Source: Leptodactylus fallax
Taxonomy: Eukaryota; Chordata; Amphibia; Anura; Leptodactylidae
DNA length: 64,000 nucleotides
Reading direction: 5' to 3'
Assembly (NCBI GenBank): GCA_947044405.1
Contig: CAMRHE010000169.1
Span: 3,720,501 to 3,784,500 of the forward strand
Shown: positions 10,838 through 24,620 of the stretch, piece by piece
Position numbering within the stretch: the first letter of the stretch is position 1
How the letters are laid out: every line of letters starts with the position of its first letter
Program-made: the position numbers and the translations under genes
The notes under the pieces: generated by a model
Databases searched by the model: none
What the model saw: the letters and a program-made list of their open reading frames with translations, nothing else
Told to the model about the DNA's origin: nothing

Positions 10838-11210
10838 CAGGGGTGTAACTTGAGGGGGTGCAGAGGGTGCAGTTGCTCCCAGGCCCAGGTTCTTTAGGGG
10901 GCTTTAAGGACTGACATCACTATTTAGGTGGCAGTGGTTGAGGCTATCACCTGGCCCATAAGCCAAGAGGTCCCACAGGTTACACCCACTACACTAAGGC
11001 AGATTAAGCTTCTTCAATCTCTTTTCTTTTTTTTTCCAAGAGCCTATAGGGGATGCAAAGGTAGAAGTTGCTACTGGCTTTGAACCCTGGAGGGCCCCAA
11101 AGGTTTCCTTGCCACATAAAATATACCACCATTCTAAATTGTACAATGTAGAAATGGGGCTCCATTACAAATTTTGCACTGGGGTCCAGGAGCTTCAAGT
11201 TACGCATCTG
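10838..11210. mobile_element. hAT-type MITE with perfect 8-bp target duplication
   Basis: The left end CAGGGGTGTAACTTGAGGG is mirrored by the right end CTTCAAGTTACGCATCTG. GTCACAGT at 10830-10837 is repeated exactly at 11211-11218. The 373-base interior has no open frame of note. Confidence 0.9.
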
Positions 11211-11218
11211 GTCACAGT

Positions 11219-11826
11219 AAGAACAAATTGTCACCGCAGTTTCAAGTGTTCCCAATTACACAGAACAGAGCGATCATTCTGGATTGCATTCCTGGACTTC
11301 TATTCGGGTTTCCAGGCCCAAGGACCAACTGTTGCTGCAGAATTTGAAAAGCCCAGTGGACTTCCACTTTGTTTGTAGGATCCAAATCATATAATGTTAT
11401 AATTATCCGCTCCTCATTAGGAAGGGCTATATCACCAGCTGGAGGGAGACAAACACACCAACACACAGGAGTGGTCAATGGAGTTGTCTCAGAGTTTTCA
11501 CTCAGACAACCAATCATTTATTGAGATGCCAAAGCCATGCCTCTTACAATCATAATATCTGATCAACATATCCTAGTCATATTTAAATGACATGTACATA
11601 TATGGTCCATAGGATGTAGCCATCAGGATGAGTTAGTAAGCCTATGTATATATCTTAGTATTTTCCATGTATTCACAGACACCTGTTTGTATTTCAGATC
11701 ACAAGTTCAGATTTGCGGAACTTAATTAAGGTTACTCACCTTACTCTGGCCAATATTTCTAATTTTTAATTATATCCAGTACAGAAAGTGGAACTATCAC
11801 AGAATCTAAGAGAATAGAATATTTCA
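11219..11826. other. No confidently recognised feature
   Basis: A 91-codon minus-strand frame (11242-11517) has no motif I recognise. The rest is AT-rich. It may be a piece of a retroelement leader or LTR, but nothing visible proves it. Confidence 0.3.
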
Positions 11827-11828
11827 GT

Positions 11829-12072
11829 AAGGCTAGGTTCACATCTGCGCTCCGTGAACGCTCAGGGATTCCATTCCCCATTCCGCTTTAAAAATGCAAG
11901 CAGGATTTTTCTCTCCGCATTTTTCGGGCAGAAACCTGATGGACCCCATTATAGTCTATGGTGTCCACGGGTTTTTGCTGGTAACCACTTTTTAAGCGGA
12001 TTGGGTTTCCATTTTTCAGGTCCCCAAGCGGACATGAAGAATGGAAACCCAAACGCAGATGTGAACCTAGGG
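11829..12072. repeat. MITE of the GGCTAGGTTCACATCTGCG family, copy 1
   Basis: GGCTAGGTTCACATCTGCG at 11831 is mirrored by CGCAGATGTGAACCTAG near 12053-12070. The interior CCCCATTATAGTCTATGG and CCGCATTTTTC motifs recur in copies at about 34532, 58760 and 61295. Confidence 0.8.
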
Positions 12073-12844
12073 TCAGATAGAAGCAAATGATGCCATAATC
12101 CCATTTAATACATTAATCAATCAATATACAGTGGGGAAAAAAAGTATTTAGTCAACCACCAATTGTGCAAGTTCTCCCACTTAAAAAGATGAGAGAGGCC
12201 TGTAATTGACATCATAGGTAGACCTCAACTATGAGAGACAAAATGATAAAACAAATCCAGAAAATCACATTGTCTGATTTTTTAAAGAATTTATTTATAA
12301 TTATGGTGGAAAATAAGTATTTGGTCACCTACAAACAAGCAAGATTTCTGGTTCTCACAGACCTGTAACTTCTTCTTTAAGAGGCTCCTCTGTCCTCCAC
12401 TCATTACCTGTAGTAATGGCTCCTGTTTGAAATTGTTATCAGTATAAAAGACACCTGTCCACAACCTCAAACAGTCACACTCCAAACTCCACTATGGTGA
12501 AGACCAAAGAGCTGTGGAAGGACACCAGAAACAAAATTGTAGACATGCACTAGGCTGGGAAGACTGAATCTGCAATAGGCAAGCAGCTTGGTGTGAAGAA
12601 ATCAACTGTGGGAGCAATAATTAGAAAATGGAAGAAGGGGCTACACGCAAGATCTCACCACATGGGGTCAAAATGATCACAAGAACGGTGAGCTAAAATC
12701 CCAGAACCACACGGGAGGACCTAGTGAATGACCTGCAGAAAGCTGGGACTAACGTAACAAAGGCTACCGTCAGTAACACACTACGCCGCCAGGGACTCAG
12801 ATCCTGCATTGCCAGACGTGTCCCCCTGCTTAAGCCCGTACATA

Positions 12845-14902
<2,058 letters not shown>

Positions 14903-15217
14903 TAGCCTAGCCAGTCTCCAGATCTCAACCCCATAGAAAACCTTTGGAGCAGGGTGAATCCACTGGTGGGTCCCGAGCCCCGACTATTAGTCCTCATGTC
15001 ATGGGGGCCCGATCGGGATCCTGACCATCCCAATCGGGCCCCTGACCAGTGGCGTAACGATCGCGGTCGCAGGGGGCGCGACCGCGACCGGACCCGGTGG
15101 GGTATGGTGCCCGTGGCCAGCTGGATATGGCCGGGCCCCGGACCACTATGATAGAGATACATACTGTTATTGGAAAGGGGCACTGGCATATTGCAGGCCC
15201 CTTTCCAATAGATGGCT

Positions 15218-15572
15218 GCCCAGGGGAGGTGACTGAAAATAATAAATACATATTCTCACCTCTCCTGGGCACAGCGTCCTCTCCGGCGCTCTTCCGTCAT
15301 GACTAAGGCCTGTAATTAGGCCCCAGCGGTCACATGGGGCGCAGCCGCGTAATGACGTCAGTGCGCCCCCACGTGACCGCAGAGGCCCAATCACAGGCCT
15401 CAGCAGCTAAGTCAGAAAAGGGCCTGAAGACGCTGAAGACAGCAGGATGGAGCGAGGATGCCAAGGAAAGGTAAGGCAAGGTGAGTATGAGAGTTTGTTA
15501 TTTTTAATAACTTCCCCTGGGCCTCCGATTATTATACTCTGGGGTCTGAGGAGACCCCAGAGTATAGTAATA
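15218..15572. repeat. Palindromic core repeat, copy 3
   Basis: CAGGGGAGGTGACTGAAAAT near 15221 is mirrored near 15505-15525. The hairpin motif TTATACTCTGGGGTCTGAGG, with its mirror, closes the right side. The interior is GC-rich with ATGACGTCAG (about 15351), CACGTGACC (about 15370) and CCAATCA (about 15387). An AAAG|GTGAGT donor-like site lies at 15481. Confidence 0.75.
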
Positions 15573-16287
15573 GCACTGAAGCGGAGGGGGGGTATTGGGC
15601 GCATATAATACTGTGTGGGGGCCACTGTGGAGCTTATAAAATGGTCTAAAAGCAAAACTGTCTTATTTGCCCATTGCAACCAATCATAGTGCAATTGTCA
15701 CTTTTCAGGAGCCGAATACAAAATTAAAAAAGCACTGTGATTGGTTGTCAAATAATACAGTTTTGCTTTTAGACCATTTTAATAAAACTTCCCCAATGAG
15801 TCTACAAACAAGGCAAACAAGACAAAAGCTTAAATGGGCTTTCATAGAAGAATCCACAGAGTTCAGAGAAGCTCTGCAGCTTCTTCAGTGCTAACCAAAC
15901 TCAGCATTGTGCTGTTTATAGTGTCTGCACCTTATCACATTCACTTGAATGAGGCTGGCGTTGGAACAGTGCCCACCTTGACTCTGCTAAGGATCTCTTC
16001 TACTGAATCATGTAATGGCTAGGGAAGAATGATTCCATGCCATAATGCTGCATGATACTTGAGTCTGACAATGGATTTCAGTAGTTGATCTCCGAAAGAA
16101 AGGAATGTCATATGCTAAGTATAGGATTAGTCCAATTGTTCTGACTACTGACAGGACCGTTGTAGTAGGAGTTGTCTTTGCAACAGATTACTTATGGATG
16201 GTCTCTTAAAGTCTGATCAATAACCTCTATAAAAAAAAAAAAGGGGTCACACTGTGGAGCTTATACTCCATACAGTGGCTCCTTCAT

Positions 16288-16707
16288 TTTTTTTTTTTTA
16301 ATTACGCCGGCGCAGGTGAAAAAAACAAAACAAACCCCCCCCCCCCCAAAAAAAAAAACTTTCTTTCCTGTCCCCAGTGTCTCCCAGCGCAGTTCGGTCC
16401 TGCAGTTCTGTTGTTTTCTTCCAGCTGAAGTTCCCCCTGCACATGACTACCTGTGATGTCACGTGATCCCTGAGGCCAATCAGGGAAGGGACCTGGGACG
16501 TCACAGCCAGTGAGGAATTCCGGCAAAAAGAAGACAGTGGAGCTGCAGGACCAGACTGTGCTGGGAGGACACCGGAGCACCGGAGACAGGTGAGTTTGTT
16601 TAGTATGTTTTTTTTTTCTTGGGGGGGGGGGGTGAAAAGGGGGGATTCACCTTCCCCGGACTAATTATAAAAAAGAAAAAAAATTATACTGGACAACCTC
16701 TTTAAAG
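16288..16707. repeat. TTAA-type MITE, left-truncated
   Basis: The right end reads ACTGGACAACCTCTTTAA. The inner left side (aattacgccggcgcaggtgaa) mirrors ttcaccttccccggactaatt, but the terminal GGGGTTGTCC block is missing on the left. The interior carries TGATGTCACGTGA (about 16454), GGCCAATCAGG (about 16474), GACGTCAC (16497) and GACAG|GTGAGT with the donor GT at 16590. Confidence 0.7.
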
Positions 16708-16743
16708 TGTGGTGCATTAGGGGGGCCCTGGGGGGTATATTAA

Positions 16744-17008
16744 ATGGGTTGTCCAGGCATAATTTGTTATGGTTTATCCTCAGGATAGGCCATAGATACC
16801 TGATCTGTAGGGGGCTGACCCCAGTGAAGGCGCCGGGCTGCTATACAGCGGATGGAGCTTTCTGCTTCCGGCCCTGTGTTGTGTACAGAACGGGCTACGG
16901 AAGTGGCTCTGAACAGCTGATGGGGCCGTGTGTCACCCCCTACTGATCAGGTATTTGTGGCCTATCCTGAGCATAGGCCATAAAAAATATTAACCCTGGA
17001 CAACCCCT
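16744..17008. repeat. TTAA-type MITE (Kolobok- or piggyBac-like)
   Basis: It is flanked by TTAA at 16740-16743 and 17009-17012. The ends are GGGTTGTCCAGG and CCTGGACAACCCC, and a second mirrored pair lies inside (atcctcaggataggcca and tggcctatcctgagcata). The AGGGG-type start and TTAA duplication fit Kolobok MITEs better than piggyBac, but the superfamily is not proven. Confidence 0.8.
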
Positions 17009-17189
17009 TTAATATGCCCCACACAGTTTAATGTCCCCCTCACAGTTTGTTAGCCTCCATCACTGCTCCCGCACAATATAATGACCCCATCACTGTTCCC
17101 CATACAGTATGGGGGACCAGTGAAGAGGCCACTATGTGGGGGGATCAGTGAAGTGACCAGAGAAAAATTTGGCCCAGACAACCCCTTAA

Positions 17190-17546
17190 AAGAGGTTGTC
17201 CATAAACTGGAGCGACCACTGTGTCGGCCGCCAGGGGAGGTGTAAAAATAAGAAAATTAAAAAAAAAAAAGCATACTCACCTCTCCCCAGAACCCCGTTG
17301 TCCCCTGCCTGTGTCTGTTCGGTCTCATGGCGGCGCCTAATTTCTGGAAATCCTGTACCTAATTGGTCTTAGCGGTCACATGAGGTGCAGGACTCCCAGT
17401 AAGGAGTCGCCGGCATGAGACTGAATGGACACTGGCAGTGGACAACGGAGCGCCGGGGACAGGTGAGCATACTTTTTAATTTACTTATTTTTTACTTTAC
17501 ACCTCCCGTCAGCTACATGGGTTGCTCCTATTCATGGACAACTTCT
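17190..17546. repeat. TTAA-type MITE with splice-donor module
   Basis: TTAA flanks lie at 17186-17189 and 17547-17550. AGAGGTTGTCCATAAACTGGAGC at the left pairs imperfectly with the right end near 17520-17546. The interior has TAATTGGTC (CCAAT reverse), TCACATGA and GGGGACAG|GTGAGC (GT at 17463). Confidence 0.75.
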
Positions 17547-17550
17547 TTAA

Positions 17551-17845
17551 AGGATTTATCCATCTTTCTAATATTGATGGCCTGTCCTTAGGATAGGCCA
17601 TCAATATTACATCTGCGATGATACAACAGCCAGGACCTCTGCAGATCAGCTTTTCTAGGACAGTGCGGCTACAGGTAAAGGTAACAATTCTTGGAGCCAC
17701 GCTGTTCACTTGCCATACAAGGTGTAGCAGTAGGTTTAGGTAGTGCAGTGGTACACAAGGTATAGTGGGTAAGCAGCATGGCTCCCGGCATGTTTAGCCG
17801 CCCTGTTTCAGTACCGCTGATCTGCAGGGGTCCTGATGGTGGGCC
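17551..17845. repeat. TTAA-type palindromic MITE, right-truncated
   Basis: It begins AAAGGATTTATCCATCTTTCT next to TTAA. The GCAGATCAGC / GCTGATCTGC arms and the GGAGCCACGCTG... palindrome match the element at 56850-57474, but the right terminus is lost. Confidence 0.65.
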
Positions 17846-18196
17846 CCTAGAAACAATTCCACTGGTGGTTCCTAGACATCCCAGTCCAACACTGCTTTGG
17901 AGGGAGTTGAAAGTCCGTGTTGCCCAGCGACAGCCCCAAAACATCACTGCTCTAGAGGAGATCTACATGAAGGAATGGACCAACATACCAGCAACCTTGT
18001 GTGCCAACCGGTTTGATTGCTAACTTTATTTCTGCTTCAGATACTGGGGTTTCCAATCCCTCATTCTGAGCCACAGATAAGATGGGCATTTGAAGGAACC
18101 TCACACCCTCCCCTTCATACAGTTTCTCATAGTATCGGGTAAATTCCTGTAGAATGTGATATAGAAATTAATATTAGCCTTCATTCATTGGTATTA

Positions 18197-19796
18197 CAGT
18201 GGGGAAAAAAAGTATTTAGTCAGCTACCAATTGTGCAAGTTCTCCCACTTAAAAAGATGAGGCCGGCCTTTTATTGTCTTCATAGGTAGACCTCAACTAT
18301 GAGAGACAAAATGAGAAAACATATCCAGAAAATCACATTGTCTGATTTTTAAAGAATGTATTTGCAAATTATGGTGGAAAATAATTATTTGGTCAATAAC
18401 AAAAGTTCATCTCAATACTTTGTTATATATCCTTTGTTGGCAATGACAGAGGTCAAACGTTTTCTGTTAGTCTTCACAAGGTTGGCACACACTGTTGCTG
18501 GTATGTTGGTCCATTCCTCCATGCAGATCTCCTCTAGAGCAGTGATGTTTTGGGGCTGTCACTGGGCAACACGGACTTTCAACTCCCTCCAAAGGTTGTC
18601 TATGGGGTTGAGATCTGGAGACTGGCTAGGCCACTCCAGGACCTTGAAATGCTTCTTACGAAGCCACTCCTTTGTAGCCCTGGCGGTGTGCTTGGGATCA
18701 TTTTTATGCTGAAAGACCCAGCCACGTTTCATCTTCAATTCCCTTGCTGATAGAAGGAGGTTTGCACTCAAAATCTCATGATACATGGCCCCATTCACTC
18801 TTTCATGTACATGGATCAGTCGTCCTGGTCCCTTTGCAGAGAAACAGCCCCAAAGCATGATTTTGCCACCCCCATGCTTCACAGTAGGTATGGTGTTCTT
18901 TGGATGCAACTCAGTATTCACTCTCCTCCAAACACGAGTTGTGTTTCTACCAAACAGTTCTACTTTGGTTTCATCTGACCATATGACATTCTCCCAATAC
19001 TCTTCTGGAACATCCAAATGCTCTCTAGCAAACTTCAGACGGGCCAGGATATGTACTGGCTTAAGCAGGGGGACACATCTGGCACTGCAGGATCTGAGTC
19101 CCTGGCGGCGTAGTGTGTTACTGACAGTAGTCTTTGTTACGTTAGTCCCAGCTTTCTGCAGGTCATTCACTAGGTCCCCCCGTGTGGTTCTTGGATTTTT
19201 GCTCACCGTTCTTGTGATCATTTTGACCCCACGGAGTGAGATCTTGCATGGATCCCCTGATGGAGGGAGATTATCAGTGGTCTTGTATGTATTCCATTTT
19301 CTAATTATTGCTCCCACAGTTGATTTCGTCACACCAAGCTGCTTGCCTATTGCAGATTCAGTCTTCCCAGCCTGGTGCAGGTCTACAATTTTGTTTCTGG
19401 TGTCCTTCCACAGCTCTTTGGTCTTCATCATAGTGGAGTTTGGAGTGTGACTGTTTGAGGTTGTGGACAGATGTCTTTTATACTGATAACAATTTCAAAC
19501 AGGTGCCATTACTACAGGTAATGAGTGGAGGACAGAGGAGCCTCTTAAAGAAGAAGTTACAGGTCTGTGGGAGCCAGAAATCTTGCTTGTTTGTAGGTGA
19601 CTGAAAACTTATTTTCCCCCATAATTTGCAAATAAATTCTTAAAAAATCAGACAATGTGATTTTCTAGATATGTTTTCTCATTTTGTCTCTCATAGTTGA
19701 GGTCTACCTATGATGTCAATTACAGGCCTCTCTCATCTTTTTAAGTGGGAGAACTTGCACAATTGGTGGCTGACTAAATACTTTTTCCCCCCACTG
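18197..19796 (-). mobile_element. Tc1 family A, copy 2, full-length
   Basis: CAGTGGGGAAAAAAAGTATT at 18197 and its complement at the right end are flanked by TA at 18195-18196 and 19797-19798. Inverted repeats are about 190 bases with internal TATTTGGTCA-type direct repeats. Both ends look intact, so it could be mobilised in trans. Confidence 0.93.
18412..19431 (-). pseudogene. Family A Tc1 transposase with one stop and lost catalytic residues
   Basis: 340 codons from [13 protein letters not shown] to ...KY. One in-frame TGA at about 18556 (RVAQ-stop-QPQN) stands where copy 1 has CGA, a typical CpG decay change. The first catalytic D is present (WSDETK). The second is lysine (QHKNDPKH, where copy 1 has QHDNDPKH) and the final E is aspartate (NPIDNLW, where copy 1 has NPIENLW). 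One histidine of NTTRHVW is deleted in frame. The frame is otherwise open, but the enzyme should be inactive. Confidence 0.9.
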
Positions 19797-19829
19797 TATA
19801 AGGCACAGTAATATTCACAAAACACCCTG

Positions 19830-20960
19830 GTAATGCCCTTTAAATCTTTACAAATTGATTATCTTTAATCACATGAATATTAACATCATAATCAAGTTCT
19901 TGAGCATGTTTTCTGATTTATTACCATATTTAAACATTCTGGCTTCATTTTGACTGTAATAGTAAAATAGTATCTTCTGAATCCAAACATTGTTGATCTC
20001 CTGTGTTTTCATCATTTCTTCCTTATTCTTTTTGGAATGATCTATCTTATATAGGCCATATATTTTTCACTTGCCTGCCAGAACTTCTCCCTTATCTTTT
20101 TTTGCAACCCTTTAGTATAGGCCATTATGTGACCCCTAAGAACCACTTTAGCAGTTCCCCAGAATAATACCAGATTATCTCATGATCCATTTTCCTGTGC
20201 ATAATGCCTTCATCATTGACGTAGTGACTGAAAATTGTACATCTTTAGAAAATTGTACAGGAAATCTCCATATATAATGCTAATGAATTTCACCCATCAT
20301 ACTCTTAACTACCAAACTAATTGGAGAATCATGAATGTCAGCGTCAAGAACAGTATTCAATAGATTTTCTGTAACTAAAAGATAATCTATGCAATGTTAC
20401 TGATCCATACACAATCGAAAAGAAAATTGTAATCTCTTCTTCCCACAGTCATGTCCAAAAATTCACACATCACATTCTTCTGTCTAGTTGTGCTGCTACT
20501 ACACCTATCCTCTAGATTATCAACTACTTCAGTAAAGTCACCACCAATGATCTTACATGGATAGGGATCTTTTGCTATTTTAATTGCCAGATAGTTCAGA
20601 AACTTTTTCTGATTACATTTGGGAGTATACACTTTATAGATGCAAACCTGCTTCTTAGCATATTTCAGAACAAATCTAACCATTTTCCCTTCATTACCTT
20701 TAATAAATGAAATCAGCTGGTTTTGCGTATAAGGGTTAGCACTCCTGTTTTTTTCCTACTGCTGGGGAGCCAAATACTTGACAATCCAAGATTTTCTAAT
20801 TTTTTCTAATTTTATTTTATTTTTTGCTCTAAAAAAAATCTGTTTTAGAGGACTGAGCACTAATGTCTTCAGTGACATCTTGCATTGACTGCGCAATTGA
20901 CCTTTCTCCTGTATCACAAATAGACAGCAACATCTCCTTAATCCTCCTGAATACACTTTT
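19830..20960 (-). pseudogene. L1-like ORF2 remnant (endonuclease and linker)
   Basis: The 98-codon open frame at 20387-20683 (minus) reads QKKFLNYL... IIGGDFTEVVDNLEDR, the core of an apurinic-type endonuclease of L1/Tx1-clade non-LTR elements (GGDFN motif, here with T for N). Downstream in other frames (about 19900-20190) are RGHIMAYTKGLQKKIREKFW and KKNKEE-like pieces of the linker before the reverse transcriptase. Multiple stops and frameshifts are present, and RT and 3' end are absent. Confidence 0.7.
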
Positions 20961-21051
20961 TAATATATATTTGATTTTCCTCAGAAAGAGAAATCTCCTC
21001 TCCCTTTTCCATGCCTGGAGATCTCTCCACCAATAAATGACCAGATTTCTC

Positions 21052-21392
21052 TTCTGGTCACAGAGACGTCATGAATGACATCAGAGACTACTGAGGCCTG
21101 TGATTGGGCCTGTGCGGTCACGTTGGCGTATGACACAATTTGGCAGCGGCATAACTCACATGATGTTATGCGGCGTCATTTTGTGTCTACACGCCGACAT
21201 GGTGATTGGGCCTGTAATTGGGCCTCAGCAATCTCTGACGTCATTCATGATGTCTCTGTGACCGGAAGAGGCTGGAAGACCAGCGCCAGAGCCCAGGAGA
21301 GGTGAGTAACGCTGTTTGTTATGTTTCCTCACTTCCCTTGGACCTCCGCTCATTATACTCTGGGGTCTGAAGAGATCCCAGAGTATAATAAT
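21052..21392. repeat. Palindromic core repeat, copy 4
   Basis: GTCACAGAGACGTCATGAATGA at 21057 is mirrored by the complement ending near 21262. The right side carries GGAGAG|GTGAGT (GT at 21302) and the hairpin TTATACTCTGGGGTCTGAAG with its mirror (21353-21392). CCAAT-reverse (GATTGG), GTGATTGGGCC and two GACGTCAT sites are present. Confidence 0.75.
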
Positions 21393-21473
21393 GGTTCATG
21401 GGTGGTGAACTGCAAAAATTTTGAGTTCTTCCAAACCCCCAAATTTTTGGAAAATTCATTAAAAAAAGCTATA

Positions 21474-21683
21474 TGGGCCACTACAGGGCATTATAGTGTG
21501 TTGAGGGGCCACTATGGGACATTATACTGTGTGGAGGGGCTACTGTGAGACATTATAGTGTGTGGAGTGGGCAATATAGGGAATTATAGTGTGTGGAGGG
21601 GCCACTGTGGGATATTATACTGTGTGGAGGGGCTACTGTGAGAAATTATAGTGTGTGGAGGGGGCACTATGGGACATTATACT
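21474..21683 (+). repeat. ~30-bp minisatellite array C, left part
   Basis: About seven units of GGGCCACTATGGGACATTAT ACTGTGTGGA type. The array was split by the hAT insertion at 21692-24985; the target duplication GTGTGGAG is itself part of a unit. It resumes at 24994-25110. Confidence 0.85.
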
Positions 21684-22891
21684 GTGTGGAGCAGGGGTGA
21701 ACCTAGCCTCTTTGCTGCCTGAGGCAGACTGTAGAAAGGCGCCCCCTCACAAAAAATAAATAAATAAATTGAGTTTACATGCTACTAGCTTCACATGCTG
21801 TTATCGTCGCACAATAAACATACATAATACACAAAGTGATAAAACAGTTTTTAAAAATTCTTCTTACTGTCTTACTGTATTACTTCAGTATCAGAGATCA
21901 ACAACTCGGCAATAACAATAAAAATAAATTCACACAGTTTCTGCTTGGTGGATGGACGAGCCCATGTGACCCCCATTCTCTTTAATAGGAGAACCATAGA
22001 TAGAGTTCTGTACTTTGGCTATCTTTGGCACTCCAATCGAAGTGAATGAGAGTGTGGGTTCGTCCATCCACCAAGCGACACGCCTACATTCAGCCTGGCT
22101 GCGGCCAGGCCGAATTCCCATCCAGTGGGGCACCGGAAACCAATTTTCAGGCCCAGTGGGGGTCTCAGCAGACAGACCCCCATCAATCTCTATCATTTAG
22201 GTGAATACAGTGCAGTAACATTTTGGTCCTACAGGTGACGTCTCTGACTAACCCTTCACATTTCCTTTCTCTTCCATTTGGAGAGCCATGACCACTTCTT
22301 CCAGCTGTGTCTTGTCTCTGTAAAGTTTGCAACACAGACATCTTTGGCTCCTCACTTTTCCAGGCACCCACCCCACATTGTCCTCACCTACACAAAGCCC
22401 CCATTCTGCTGCTATCCCCAATTATAAAATATATGCTATAACCTCCCATAATGAATAATACTCCCAAGTGCATCTTTATATTAATAATGTCCGTGTGCAC
22501 CCTATATAAATAGTGCCCCTTATTAATATTGCCCCAGGTGTTAACTAATTAAAAGGTTTTCCAGGTCATTAATAAAAAAAAAATCAGTGGGGCTCAAAAA
22601 CCTTGGACCCTGACTAATCTGCTGTTTGAATGAACCGTGGTACCTCTGTAAGCGCCGTGACCGCTTCTCTGTTTACATAGTGTCATTCATCTCATAGCGG
22701 CCATGTAATGTATCTACAGCCTCATCCTATACACGTCTATGTGACAAGACAGCGTGTGATATAAACAGGTGCCATGGCCCCTTCATTCAGCTGATCAGAA
22801 GGGGGGGGGTCCACTGATCTCTTATTGATGATCCCTGCTAAGAATAGATCATCATTAAAAATGAGCTGGAAATGCCCAATTGCCACCTTAA

Positions 22892-23180
22892 AGGGGTTGT
22901 CCAGAATAACCACTTTTTTAATATGAGGCTGGGGAAGGTGTCTCCCAGTGCGTTACAGTCCTGCTGCTCCAATGTTTTTTTCCAGCACTGTGACATCCCA
23001 TGTCAGCGGCCTCAGCGGTCAGGTCATGTGCGGTGGGGACTTCCGCCAGAAGAAAACACCAGAGCAGCAGAACCAGACTGCGGTAGGAGACATCGGAGCA
23101 CAAGAGACAGGTGAATAGGGTTTTTTTTTATCACTTTCCCCGGTCTCATATTAAAAAAGTGGTTATCCTGGACAACCCCT
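22892..23180. repeat. TTAA-type MITE nested in a hAT element
   Basis: TTAA flanks lie at 22888-22891 and 23181-23184. The ~45-base inverted ends (GGGGTTGTCCAGAATAACCACTTTTTTAATATGAG and its mirror, broken here for length) are well preserved. The interior has GCGGCCTCAGCGGTCA and AGAGACAG|GTGAAT (GT at 23111). Confidence 0.85.
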
Positions 23181-23184
23181 TTAA

Positions 23185-23480
23185 TTAATTACCCCTTATA
23201 TTATGCCCCTGATTCCCCCTGACATAAATACTGCTCCCCTAAAGACCCTTTATATAAATTATGCCCCCTTCTATTCATAATGTCCCCTAATGCCCCCGTA
23301 TATAATTGATGTTCCCTAAAGAACGCTTATATAAATGACCACCCCCTTTTATATATATAATGCTCCCTAATGACCCCTTATATAAATACCCCCCCTCTAT
23401 TAATAATGCCCTTATATAAATAAAACCTCTTGAGTTCATAAAGCCCCTTTATATAAAATGCCCCTTCCTAACGACCCCTT
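23185..23480. repeat. Short-period AT-rich degenerate array
   Basis: Loose repeats of a CCCCTTATATAAATAATGCC-like unit of roughly 18-35 bases. A similar array is at 26500-26930. Confidence 0.65.
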
Positions 23481-23557
23481 ATCAGGGGCGTAACTAGCAA
23501 AGACTGGGTCCCCCAGCAAACTTTTGACTTGGCCCCCCCCCACATCATAGCACCCCT

Positions 23558-24165
23558 TTTCCTGGCCCCCACACAGTATAACGCCTCATATACACACACT
23601 ATAATGTTCCACAGCAGCCCCTTCACACAGTATTACGGTCCACAGTGGCCCCTGCACACGGTATTATGGCCCACAGCGGCCCCTGAACGTGGTATTACAT
23701 GGTATTTTGGCCCACGGTGGCCCCTGCATGTGGTATTACACGGTATTATAGCCCAAAGCGGGCCATGAATGCGGTATTACACCATATTATGGCCCACAGC
23801 GGCCCCTGCATGCAGTATTACACGGTATTATGGCCCACAGTGGCCCCTGCACGTGGTATTTCACGGTATTATGACCCACAGCGGGCCCTGAACGCGGTAT
23901 TAGAGCCCCAGAGTGACCCTTGCATATGGTATTATGCTTCACAGAGGTCCCTGCACACGGTATTATGCCCCACAGTGGCCCCTGCATACAATATTATGCC
24001 CCACAGCGGCCCCTGCACACGGTATTATGCCCCACAGCGGCCCCTGCACACGGTATTATGCCCCACAGCGGCCCCTGCACATGGTATTATGCCCCACAGT
24101 GGCCCCTGCACATGATATTATGCTCCATAGTGTCCCCTGCACATGGTATTATGCCCCATAAACAA
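23558..24165 (-). repeat. ~30-bp minisatellite array D
   Basis: About 18 units of GTATTATGCCCCACAGCGGC CCCTGCACAC type. It begins just after a hAT-like end CAGGGGCGTAACTAGCAAAG (23484), which is also found beside the array at 38216. Long frames here (for example 23699-24115) merely repeat the unit. Confidence 0.9.
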
Positions 24166-24175
24166 CCCATAAACT

Positions 24176-24487
24176 ATTATTACTCCAGAGTATAATGATC
24201 GGAGGCCCAGGGGAGGTGACAAACATAAAAACCACTGTTACTTACCTCTCCCAGGCTCTGGCGCACTCCCTGCAGCTTTTGGCCCTCTTTGGTGACGTCC
24301 CAGACGTCATGGGCCAGGCTGGTGTCGCAACGCAAAATGACGACAGCCTGGCCCATGTGACGTCTGGGATGTCACCAAAGAGGCCAGAAGACTGCCTGGA
24401 GAATTCCAGAGAGCAGGAGAGGTGGGTAACTCTGGTTTTTATGTTTGCCACCTCCCCTGGTCCTCTGATCATTATACTCTGGGGTCT
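24176..24487. repeat. Palindromic core repeat, copy 5
   Basis: A clean ~310-base palindrome: cggaggcccaggggaggtgac near 24202 mirrors the region near 24440-24470. GGTGACGTCCCAGACGTCATGG at 24291 mirrors CATGTGACGTCTGGGATGTCACC near 24355. TTATACTCTGGGGTCT closes it. The donor-like GGAGAG|GTGGGT lies at 24422. Confidence 0.8.
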
Positions 24488-24489
24488 AA

Positions 24490-24620
24490 GCTCGCGGCCT
24501 CACTTTCCGATCTCTGCTCTTGCTAACAGTCGCCTCCACTTCCCCTTCTGCGTCCCATAGTAGAAAGGGAAGCGGAGGCGGCCATGAGCATGAGCGGGGA
24601 TAGGTAAGTAAATAGGGCCC
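24490..24620. repeat. GC-rich palindromic module, copy 2
   Basis: cgatctctgctcttgc near 24509 mirrors gcatgagcggggatagg near 24586. Homologous to 680-840. Confidence 0.6.

Larger units (their letters stand above)
14950..17894. mobile_element. Composite non-autonomous hAT-type element (2.9 kb)
   Basis: It begins CAGGGTGAATCCACTGG and ends CATCCCAGTCCAACACTG. CTTTGGAG at 14942-14949 is repeated at 17895-17902, and this duplicated site lies within the family A Tc1 transposase. Inside are a second hAT-like start (CAGTGGCGTAACGATCG, 15047), a palindromic core (15218-15572), one minisatellite unit, and a row of TTAA-type MITEs from 16290 to 17830. There is no transposase gene, so mobilisation must have come from elsewhere. 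Confidence 0.85.

Noticed and set aside
18785..19450. A 221-codon plus-strand frame
   Set aside because: It is the antisense of the family A Tc1 transposase and has no independent motif.
23699..24115. A 138-codon frame with repeated YYAPQRPLHTVLCP-like peptide
   Set aside because: Repeat-unit translation of the ~30-bp array, seen in several phases and in both orientations.
23558..24165. Regular repeats that could suggest a CRISPR array
   Set aside because: No unique spacers, units are adjacent and diverged, and the context is a vertebrate transposon.
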